Shown in pieces: positions 1-5,888 of a DNA stretch of 10,211 nucleotides. The notes below the pieces were generated by a model that was not told the DNA's origin, made no database searches, and worked only from the letters and a program-made list of their open reading frames with translations. Source of the DNA: Actinomycetota bacterium. GTDB taxonomy: Bacteria > Actinomycetota > Thermoleophilia > Gaiellales > Gaiellaceae. The stretch covers positions 1 through 10,211 of the forward strand of contig PMMN01000063.1 in NCBI GenBank assembly GCA_003162235.1, given 5' to 3'. Positions within the stretch are counted from its first letter, which is position 1, and the number at the start of each line of letters is the position of its first letter. The position numbers and the translations under genes are program-made.

Positions 1-753
1 GTTGGAGACGAACTCGCAGCCGCGATAGCCCGCCCGCACGGGCCGGCGCCAGACGACGCGATAGCGCTCGAGATCTTCAGGCGTGAACTCCCCGCCCTCC
101 TCCTGCACCCGGGCGATCACGCGGCGCCCAAGCTCGCCGCCGTAGAGAGCGCCCGCGCCTTCCGCTGCCAGTTGCTCGAGAGTTCGTGCCAGGTCGGGCA
201 GCTTCAGATGGTCGTCGGTCGTGTAGCGGCGTTCCTGCAGGCCGTAAACCCGGCGCCCCTCTTCGCTCCGGCGCAAGACCGAGTCGAGGATCTTGTGCAT
301 GAAGTCCTGCGCTGGCGTTATCTCGACTCCGGCGCGGGCCAACTCGATCGCCGGCTCGGTCAGCTCCCGCCAGGGCAGCCTCCCGAAACGCCTGTGTACC
401 TCCTCTAGACCTTTCGGGACGCCCGGGACGGCGCAAGAGGCGCCGCCGACGGAGAACTTCTGCCAGGAATCCGGCTCGAATTCGACGGTGATCTCGTCCA
501 TGCGCGCGTCCGCGCGTCGCCCTGCGCCGAGCCCGGGCACGCAGGTAAAGAAGTCGGCCAGGCGCGTGACGCCGCGCTCGGCCTCGTGCACGAGGAAGAA
601 GCCGCCGGCTCCAGGGCCGGTGAGCATGCTCTCTGCCACCCACGAAGCGAAGGCGGCGGCAATACAGGCGTCGACCGCGGAGCCGCCCTCGGCCAGGACA
701 CGGGCTCCCGCCTCGGCGGTCAGGGGATGGCCGGCTGCGATCGCGCCGCGCAT
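1..753 (-). CDS. ggt: Gamma-glutamyltransferase (gamma-glutamyltranspeptidase), N-terminal part, cut by the window edge
   Basis: The 251 codons visible encode the start of the large subunit of a gamma-glutamyltransferase, an Ntn-hydrolase that cleaves or transfers the gamma-glutamyl group of glutathione and related compounds. Recognisable blocks are RGAIAAGHPLTAEAG at residues 2-16, GGSAVDACIAAAF (about 22-34), LTGPGAGGFFLVHE (about 42-55), a WQKFSVGGASCAVPGVPKGL stretch near residues 96-115, and FTPEDLERY followed by W-R-R-P near 223-235. These are typical of the family in order and spacing. The autoproteolytic Thr that heads the small subunit lies beyond the left edge, so activity cannot be judged. 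There is no signal peptide, which suggests a cytoplasmic protein. ATG at 753 is the first start in frame; the open frame continues upstream without an ATG, GTG or TTG that I could find, and no Shine-Dalgarno site precedes it, so the start is the weakest part of the call. It lies 106 bp downstream of the ABC permease and may be in the same transcript. Confidence 0.93.
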   Translation of the reverse strand, partial: MRGAIAAGHPLTAEAGARVLAEGGSAVDACIAAAFASWVAESMLTGPGAGGFFLVHEAERGVTRLADFFTCVPGLGAGRRADARMDEITVEFEPDSWQKFSVGGASCAVPGVPKGLEEVHRRFGRLPWRELTEPAIELARAGVEITPAQDFMHKILDSVLRRSEEGRRVYGLQERRYTTDDHLKLPDLARTLEQLAAEGAGALYGGELGRRVIARVQEEGGEFTPEDLERYRVVWRRPVRAGYRGCEFVSN

Positions 754-859
754 TGGAGAAGCGTAATCGCCGACGGCGTGGGGCGCGCGAAATGGGCGGC
801 ATCGGTCTCGACGCCGCGTGCAGGTATCGCAAGCCGGAGCCAGTAGTAGGGCCCTCGCG

Positions 860-1693
860 TCAGCCCGAACGCTTCAACTTGCCGTGGCGCTTCGCGTAAC
901 GCTCGCCGCGGCGGAAGATCTCCAGACCGAGCGGGATCGCAACTACACCGATCACGAGCAGGGGCCAGATGTCACCCCAAAGTGAACGGACGCCGGCTCC
1001 GTCGATGATCGTCTTACGCAGCGCTCTGAGCGCGTAGGTTGCCGGCGAGATCCGCGCCAGCGCTTGCATCCAGCCGGGCAGGACGCTGACGTCGTAGTAG
1101 ACACCCGAGACGACGAGCAAGAGGCCCTGGGCGACGTAGCCGAGTTGCACGCCCTTCTCGGGCGAGATCAGGGGCAGGACCGAGGTCATCATGCCGATCC
1201 CGATGAACGAGACCGAAGCGACCAGGAGCACAACCAGCGCCGCGGCGTAATTGGCATGCGGCAGCCGAAGGTGGAAGAAGAGCGCGATCACGACGAACAG
1301 AGCCGCAGTCCTGACGATGCCGTAGAGCACGGCGAAGAGGCCCGTGCCGAGCAGGTGCATCGTGCGCGACAGCGGCGCCATGAAGGTGTGCTCGATCGTT
1401 CCCTCCCAGCGCTCCCACTGCACCATCTCGACCAGCAAGCCGAAAACCATGCCGAGATAGCTCCAGACGAGTGCGCCGATCAGGAGCCAGCTCGTGGCCT
1501 TGTTGACATCGATCTTCGCGCCCGACTGGGCGAAGCCCTTGGCGATGAAGGCGATCGTAAGCGTGTTGGCGAGCGTCCAGACGAACCAGGCCAGCTCCCA
1601 CCAGATGTAGCGCCTGATGATGTAGGTGTTGCGCTCGAGGATCCCCGAGAGGCCCATCAGCTCCGAGCGCAGCGTCGTTGCGGCTCCGCGCAT
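860..1693 (-). CDS. ABC-2 type transporter permease
   Basis: A 277-residue integral membrane protein with about six hydrophobic segments (roughly 31-52, 67-89, 118-140, 148-173, 184-206 and 241-260) and a basic C-terminus. The size, the helix layout and the conserved stretch near residues 214-232 (R-I-S-P-A-T-Y-A-L-R-A-L-R) are those of ABC-2 exporter permeases, the class of drug, polysaccharide and lipid-linked exporters such as DrrB. It should pair with the ATPase encoded immediately upstream. The ATG at 1693 shares its A with the ATPase stop codon (TGATG). A GTG one codon earlier (1696) is also possible and sits at a better distance, about 7 bases, from the purine-rich GGGGGAGGAGG sequence inside the ATPase gene. 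Either way translation is probably coupled. Neither sequence nor context gives the substrate. An open frame running without a stop from the ATPase region into this gene is only a shadow of the ATPase reading frame and not a fusion. Confidence 0.9.
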   Translation of the reverse strand: MRGAATTLRSELMGLSGILERNTYIIRRYIWWELAWFVWTLANTLTIAFIAKGFAQSGAKIDVNKATSWLLIGALVWSYLGMVFGLLVEMVQWERWEGTIEHTFMAPLSRTMHLLGTGLFAVLYGIVRTAALFVVIALFFHLRLPHANYAAALVVLLVASVSFIGIGMMTSVLPLISPEKGVQLGYVAQGLLLVVSGVYYDVSVLPGWMQALARISPATYALRALRKTIIDGAGVRSLWGDIWPLLVIGVVAIPLGLEIFRRGERYAKRHGKLKRSG

Positions 1694-2520
1694 CACTCGC
1701 TCGCCTCCTCCCCCTCGTCGAGGGCCGTGCCGGTGGCGGCAAAGAAGGCCTGCTCGAGTGTCTCGGTCCGGTAGCGGCGCTTGAGCTCCGCCGCCGGCGC
1801 CAGGCAGAGCAGCTCGCCCCGGTGCAGGATTCCCACCCGTTCGGCCAGCTTTTCGGCCTCGGCCAGGTCGTGAGTGCAGAGGAGCACGGTCGCGTCGTGG
1901 ACACGGCGCACCTCGCGGATGAACTCCTGCACCTCGAGCTTGGAGCGCGGATCGAGGCCGGTGGTCGGCTCGTCGAGCAGAAGCAGGGCCGGCGAGGTGA
2001 GGAGCGCCCGCGCCAGCGCAACCTTCTGCTGCATGCCGCGCGAGAGATCCTCCATCGGACCGGTGGCCCGATCGAGCGGGAAGCCGACGCGCTCGAGGAT
2101 GCGCGGGATCTCGGCGCTCGTCTCGCGCCGGCGCAGGCCGTAGAAGCGAGCGGCGTAGCTCAGGTTCTCGATCGCCGAGAGGCGTTTGAAGAACGAGGCC
2201 TCGACCGAGACGCGGTTGATCAGCCGCTGCACGCGGCGCGGCTCGCGAAAGACGTCGTAACCGAAAACGCGAGCGGAGCCCCCGTCCTCGAGCAGCAGCG
2301 TCGAGAGCAGGCGCACCAGCGTCGACTTGCCCGAGCCGTTCTGGCCCAGGATGGCGACGCACTCGCCGCGCTCGATCGAAAAGCTGACGGCGTTGAGCGC
2401 CGTCACGCGGCGGCGATGCAGGCCTTCGCGGCGGCGGAACTCCTTCCGAAGCTCGAACACCTCGACTGCCGGGGCGCCTGGAACGGCGCTGGGATGTGAG
2501 AAAGCTGAAGCGGGTAACAC
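1693..2520 (-). CDS. ABC transporter ATP-binding protein, ABC-2 exporter type
   Basis: A 275-residue nucleotide-binding subunit that should energise the permease encoded just downstream. Motifs in order: Walker A GQNGSGKST at 59-67, signature LSRGMQQK at 159-166, Walker B LLLLDEP at 179-185 followed by the D-loop TTGLD, and the switch His217 in CTHDLAEAE. The Q-loop region reads NRVSVEASFF (102-111), so a Glu (107) appears where the family usually has Gln. The first 20 residues (Ala/Pro-rich) lie before the NBD core. The start is GTG at 2520, chosen because AAGGAG lies seven bases upstream and the next start would cut into the fold. The last residues overlap the permease start. This is a DrrA/CcmA-like architecture, but the cargo is unknown. 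It is transcribed divergently from the epimerase gene. Confidence 0.93.
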   Translation of the reverse strand: MLPASAFSHPSAVPGAPAVEVFELRKEFRRREGLHRRRVTALNAVSFSIERGECVAILGQNGSGKSTLVRLLSTLLLEDGGSARVFGYDVFREPRRVQRLINRVSVEASFFKRLSAIENLSYAARFYGLRRRETSAEIPRILERVGFPLDRATGPMEDLSRGMQQKVALARALLTSPALLLLDEPTTGLDPRSKLEVQEFIREVRRVHDATVLLCTHDLAEAEKLAERVGILHRGELLCLAPAAELKRRYRTETLEQAFFAATGTALDEGEEASE

Positions 2521-2527
2521 GTTGCGA

Positions 2528-2533
2528 CTCCTT
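2528..2533 (-). promoter_or_regulatory. Ribosome binding site for the ABC ATPase GTG start
   Basis: AAGGAG on the minus strand, seven bases before GTG at 2520. It decides a non-ATG start. Confidence 0.75.
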
Positions 2534-2560
2534 GCATCGACGGAAGCGGAGAACCGGGGC

Positions 2561-2574
2561 GCACCTCTAGGTGC
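2561..2574. promoter_or_regulatory. Palindrome GCACCT-CT-AGGTGC, possible operator 1
   Basis: A perfect 6-bp inverted repeat with a 2-bp spacer, in the leader between the divergent ABC exporter and epimerase genes, about 40 bp upstream of the ABC ATPase start. A related sequence occurs at 2635-2648. A protein-binding site is an inference; no regulator gene is adjacent. Confidence 0.35.
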
Positions 2575-2576
2575 CG

Positions 2577-2590
2577 GGGCTCGAAAGCCC
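2577..2590. other. Small hairpin GGGCT-CGAA-AGCCC
   Basis: A perfect 5-bp stem around a four-base loop; two more C-G pairs could form outside a bulged G. It lies in the leader of the ABC operon. It has no U-tract, so I do not call it a terminator. Role unknown. Confidence 0.3.
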
Positions 2591-2634
2591 GGCGGCGCGC
2601 GGCTTCGTCAAATACGGTCGAGAAGGAACATCGC

Positions 2635-2648
2635 GCACCTAAGGTAGC
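2635..2648. promoter_or_regulatory. Imperfect palindrome GCACCTAAGGTAGC, possible operator 2
   Basis: Contains ACCT-A-AGGT and matches the palindrome at 2561-2574 in its first six bases and in the AGGT half. Its centre (2641) is about 73.5 bp from that of the first (2567.5), close to seven turns of B-DNA. It lies about 90 bp upstream of the epimerase start and 115 bp upstream of the ABC ATPase start, so it could serve either gene. Confidence 0.3.
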
Positions 2649-2732
2649 AACGGCGGCCGATAAAGGCCAGTCGCCTCGCTGGGGCCCCGTCAGCTGGCGA
2701 AGACGATCGGGGCTGGTAGCATCGTCATCCCC

Positions 2733-3959
2733 ATGGAGACGAGCGAGCGTATCTCCGCTCTGAGCGCCGCCGCCGAGCGCGAGCTACGTGAAGGGATCCT
2801 CCCCTTCTGGGCCGAGCGCACCGTCGACCGCGAGCAGGGCGGCTTCTACGGCCTGATCACGAACGACCTGAAGGTCGACACCGAGGCGCCGAAGGGCAGC
2901 GTTCTCAACGCCCGCATCCTCTGGGCCTTCTCGGCCGCCTTCAGAGCCTGGCCCGACCCGCTTTACCGCGAGATGGCCGACCGCGCCTACGCCTACCTGC
3001 TCGAGCACTTCTGGGACGAAGAGCACTCCGGCCTCGTCTGGATGGTCGATCACCGAGGCGCCTCCCTCAACGACCGAAAGCAGACTTACGGCCAGGCGTT
3101 CGGCATCTACGCGTTCTCGGAATACTTCCGCGCCAGTGGCGAGCGCGAGGCTCTCGAGCGTGCGATCAGACTGTTCGAGAACGTCGAGGAGCACGCTTTC
3201 GAGCCGGCGCACGGCGGGTATATCGAGGCGCTGGCGCGCGACTGGAGCCCGCTCGAGGACATGCGCCTGAGCGAGATTGATCTCAACGTGCCCTACTCCC
3301 AGAACACGCATCTGCACCTGCTCGAGGCCTACGCGACCCTGCTTCAGGTCTGGCCCGAATCCGCTGTGCGCGAACGCTTACGAGTGCTCTGGGAGATCCT
3401 CGCCCACCGGATCCGAGACGAGAAGACGAATCAGCTGATCCTCTTCCAGGACCGGAACTGGCAGTCGCTCTCGGATGCCGTCTCGTACGGCCACGACATC
3501 GAAGCCAGCTGGCTTCTGTGCGAGACGGCAGAGGTTCTCGGCGACGAGGCGGTTCTCGAGCGCACGAAGACGATCGCCCTGGCGATGGCCGACAACGTGC
3601 TCGCGGAGGGCTTCGACCACGTGCACGGCGGGGTGTCGGATGCGATCGACCACCACTCGGCGGTGTTGGGCAAGGAGTGGTGGCCGCAGGCCGAGGCCGT
3701 GGTCGGCTTCCTCAACGCCTTCGAGCTGTCGGGCAGAGCGGAGTTCCTCGACGCCGTGCTCGAGAGCTGGCGCTTCATCGAGGAGTTCGTCATAGATCAC
3801 GACTATGGAGAGTGGTACTACCGGGTCTCTCCCGAGGGGAAGCCTGAGCTCGATCTCCCCAAGGTCTCGCCCTGGAAGTGCCCGTATCACAACGCCCGCG
3901 CCGCGCTCGAGGTGATCGAGCGCACGAAGAGGCTCCGCAACCGGATTTCGGCCGGCTAG
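2733..3959 (+). CDS. N-acylglucosamine 2-epimerase family protein, cellobiose 2-epimerase-like
   Basis: A 408-residue (alpha/alpha)6-barrel enzyme of the AGE superfamily. Residues that match the cellobiose 2-epimerase subgroup (EC 5.1.3.11, C2 epimerisation of the reducing glucose of beta-1,4-disaccharides) are present in order: Arg61 in LNARILW, KQTYGQAFGIYAFSEY (116-131), His193 in SQNTHLHLLEAY, His254 in SYGHDIEASWLL, the Trp pair 316-317 in KEWWPQAEA, and His386 in SPWKCPYHNARA. From family knowledge, the three His and the Arg are the catalytic set of the Ruminococcus albus enzyme, so activity is plausible. There is no signal peptide, so it should act on imported sugar in the cytoplasm. 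Length is normal for the family. The start is ATG at 2733; no clear Shine-Dalgarno site precedes it. It is the only plus-strand gene here, divergent from the ABC exporter and convergent with the next gene. Mannose isomerase or another AGE activity cannot be excluded. Confidence 0.9.
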   Translation: METSERISALSAAAERELREGILPFWAERTVDREQGGFYGLITNDLKVDTEAPKGSVLNARILWAFSAAFRAWPDPLYREMADRAYAYLLEHFWDEEHSGLVWMVDHRGASLNDRKQTYGQAFGIYAFSEYFRASGEREALERAIRLFENVEEHAFEPAHGGYIEALARDWSPLEDMRLSEIDLNVPYSQNTHLHLLEAYATLLQVWPESAVRERLRVLWEILAHRIRDEKTNQLILFQDRNWQSLSDAVSYGHDIEASWLLCETAEVLGDEAVLERTKTIALAMADNVLAEGFDHVHGGVSDAIDHHSAVLGKEWWPQAEAVVGFLNAFELSGRAEFLDAVLESWRFIEEFVIDHDYGEWYYRVSPEGKPELDLPKVSPWKCPYHNARAALEVIERTKRLRNRISAG

Positions 3960-3974
3960 AACTGCCGCAGCGCG

Positions 3975-3993
3975 AGCCCGGTCGAGCAGGGCT
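3975..3993. terminator. Weak hairpin in the convergent gap
   Basis: AGCCC and GGGCT (5-bp stem, 9-base loop) followed on the plus strand by TTTA, within the 51 bp between the convergent stops at 3959 and 4011. It is the best terminator candidate for the epimerase gene, but short and with a poor U-tract. Confidence 0.25.
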
Positions 3994-4010
3994 TTACGTG
4001 CTTCGTTGAG

Positions 4011-5774
4011 CTAGGCGCGTCGCGTTCCCGGAACTCTACGTTGCTTGCCCTTGAGAGGCACGTGTGCCTGCGCCACTCTCTCGGTCTCTTCTTGCGCCGT
4101 TTCCTCGGGCGGCAGATTCAGAATCGCCACCGTCACCGCGCCCGCACCGGCGAGGAGCGAGCCGACGAGCGCCAGCCAGGCTCCGCTGCGAAGGGCACCG
4201 AGGTGGCCGAACGCCTCGAATGTCGGGATGAAGAGAGCGATCCCCAGGAGCACGAGCGATGCGACCAGCGTCCACGCGCTCAGAATACGAAGGCGGGTGA
4301 TCGCCGCACCAACGAGAGCAACGAGCGTGGAGACGCCGAGCACGAGCATCACGACGCCGATTGAATGGTCACCAGCAGTGTTCCAGTAGGTGTGGGCGAC
4401 CTTTTCGCCCACGATCGCCTCTTCCGTCGCCAGCGAGAGAGACCACAGCACGAGTCCGGTGCCGATCACGATCGCCAGCAATGGCACGAAGTGCCTTGGC
4501 GTCATGCCCGGCGAGCGCCGCCGCCAGGACGAGAGCGGGTGCGACGAAACCGTGTTCAGCCCCATTAATGCTCCGCCGCCGACTCCGAGCCACGTAGCGG
4601 GCCCGAGCGTGCTCAGGCGGCTGGGGGCAGCCAGGGCGATGTAGTAGCCGAAATGACCGACGAGGAGCCACCCGAGAACGCTCACGGACGCCAGAAGCCA
4701 TCTGCTCCGGTAGGCGAAGCTAGCCGCTACGAGCAGCGCACCGAGGAGGATGAGAATGGACTGGAACCCGGCCGACGTTCCGTCGCGCCAGAACGATCCG
4801 GGTGTTCCCCAGATCTTGGTCCATGTCCCCGCTAGCGCCACGCTTATCCCGGCGATCGCAACGAGCTTGCGCGCGGTCAACGCCTTCAGGTCGACGGCGC
4901 CACGCTCGACGGCGACCGCAATCAGCGCGGCCGCGGAGGCCAGCAAGCTGCCTTCGAGCGCGAGGCCGCCGCCGGGGCCGAGCGCAATGAGGCGACGGAA
5001 GGCCAGCCCGGCCGGATCGAAGAGCGTGACACCGAGTAGAACGAGCGATGCCCCGAGCGCCCATTTGCCGAGAAACGGGGCCTTTAGGACGGCGCAGCCC
5101 AGAGCCGCGGCAATGCCGAAGATCGCAAGCGCGAGCATGAAGATTCCGAGCGTGTGGCCGCCGGCGTAACCGGCAGAGTCCCAGTAGCGTGGACTGGTTG
5201 CTGTGTTACTGAAGAGCAAGAGGCTGCTCCAGAGTGAAACGATGACGAGGCCGAGACCGGTCGTTGCGAGCAGCCACGTCGCGTAGACGAGGAGACCTCC
5301 CCGCTCACGTAGCCGCTCAAAGGAGCAGAGCGCCCGTAGCGGGACGGCACCGAGCACGATCAGAGCGCTTCCCCCGAGTCCGAGCTTTGGAGCAAGCGAG
5401 AGTGTGTCCAGATGGCTGAAGCCGACCGCGACGGGAACGAGCAGGAAGAAGCCCAGCAGAATCGCTCCGATCCCGCTTATCGAAGCGAGGAAACGATCGC
5501 TTTCTCGTAAGACGTTCGCAATCAGGAGCACGATGCAAACGACGATGAGCGCGAGCAGGAGAAGACGCGGCGCCAAGTTCGACCAGTAACTGGCTCCCGG
5601 TGACCCCTTCAGGATGTCGAACGAAGGAGCGAAGTGAACACCGAAAGGCCGGAAAGAGATTTTCATCGGGTGGAGCGATGCCAGCGTCAAGCCGATGCCG
5701 ATCGCGACAATGAACTTCCGGAGCAGGGGAACCGCCTGCGTGAAGGCACGGATCGGGGCAACTGTCTTGGGCAT
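4011..5774 (-). CDS. Polytopic membrane protein with four tandem four-helix modules, function unknown
   Basis: I do not recognise the family. The 587 residues hold about 16 hydrophobic segments. They read as four copies of one module of about 133 residues: A (18-147), B (160-290), C (301-406) and D (428-553). Each has a first helix, a loop ending in an aromatic-Trp pair (Y63-W64, Y197-W198, F328-W329, Y463-W464; spacing 134, 131 and 135), then three helices, the last being Gly-rich. B and D are clearly alike: YWDSAG/YWNTAG, then LGASLVLLGVTLF/LVASLVLLGIALF, then LALEGSLLASAAA/LALVGSLLAGAGA. The charged C-terminal tail (554-587) is probably cytoplasmic. No catalytic or transport motif is evident; the modules contain few charged residues within helices. 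The start is ATG at 5774, five bases after AAGGAG. The gene follows ftsZ by 114 bp, but the palindromes between them suggest separate control. A scaffold, sensor or transporter role would all be guesses. Confidence 0.85.
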   Translation of the reverse strand: MPKTVAPIRAFTQAVPLLRKFIVAIGIGLTLASLHPMKISFRPFGVHFAPSFDILKGSPGASYWSNLAPRLLLLALIVVCIVLLIANVLRESDRFLASISGIGAILLGFFLLVPVAVGFSHLDTLSLAPKLGLGGSALIVLGAVPLRALCSFERLRERGGLLVYATWLLATTGLGLVIVSLWSSLLLFSNTATSPRYWDSAGYAGGHTLGIFMLALAIFGIAAALGCAVLKAPFLGKWALGASLVLLGVTLFDPAGLAFRRLIALGPGGGLALEGSLLASAAALIAVAVERGAVDLKALTARKLVAIAGISVALAGTWTKIWGTPGSFWRDGTSAGFQSILILLGALLVAASFAYRSRWLLASVSVLGWLLVGHFGYYIALAAPSRLSTLGPATWLGVGGGALMGLNTVSSHPLSSWRRRSPGMTPRHFVPLLAIVIGTGLVLWSLSLATEEAIVGEKVAHTYWNTAGDHSIGVVMLVLGVSTLVALVGAAITRLRILSAWTLVASLVLLGIALFIPTFEAFGHLGALRSGAWLALVGSLLAGAGAVTVAILNLPPEETAQEETERVAQAHVPLKGKQRRVPGTRRA

Positions 5775-5779
5775 GAAAA

Positions 5780-5785
5780 CTCCTT
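5780..5785 (-). promoter_or_regulatory. Ribosome binding site of the membrane protein gene
   Basis: AAGGAG on the minus strand, five bases before ATG at 5774. It fixes this start. Confidence 0.7.
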
Positions 5786-5793
5786 GTCGGCCG

Positions 5794-5881
5794 CTTCTCG
5801 AATGAGAAGAGTATCGGCTGCCCGAGAAATCGGGTAGTCCGCACTTAGTAAGAATCCTCTTACCGAGCGCCAGGAGCTCGG
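5794..5881. repeat. Cluster of four perfect inverted repeats between ftsZ and the membrane protein gene
   Basis: From left to right: CTTCTC-GAAT-GAGAAG (5794-5809), CCCGA-GAAA-TCGGG (5821-5834), GTAAGA-ATCC-TCTTAC (5848-5863), and CCGAGC with GCTCGG around a 7-base loop (5863-5881). Three have four-base spacers. In minus-strand RNA they would form four consecutive hairpins between the ftsZ stop and the next ribosome binding site. As DNA they could be operators for dimeric regulators. The stems differ in sequence from each other, so they are not copies of one repeat. No long U-tract follows any of them. Confidence 0.6.
5863..5881 (-). terminator. Hairpin just after the ftsZ stop codon
   Basis: A perfect 6-bp stem, CCGAGC/GCTCGG on either strand, starting 8 bases after the ftsZ stop codon. 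Its position suggests transcript ending or 3'-end protection. It lacks a U-tract, so intrinsic termination is uncertain. Confidence 0.35.
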
Positions 5882-5888
5882 GAGTTGA

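Noticed and set aside
77..832. A 251-codon Arg-rich minus-strand frame
   Set aside because: It is a shadow of the gamma-glutamyltransferase, which lies in another frame and shows clear family motifs.
848..855. AGGGCCCT palindrome between the permease and gamma-glutamyltransferase genes
   Set aside because: Eight-base GC-rich palindromes are expected by chance at this composition, and no second copy or spacing supports a role.
860..2362. A continuous 500-codon minus-strand frame that would look like an ABC ATPase-permease fusion
   Set aside because: Its first half is in the wrong frame for the ATPase motifs, which are read in a separate frame ending at 1693. Only the last 277 codons are the true permease.
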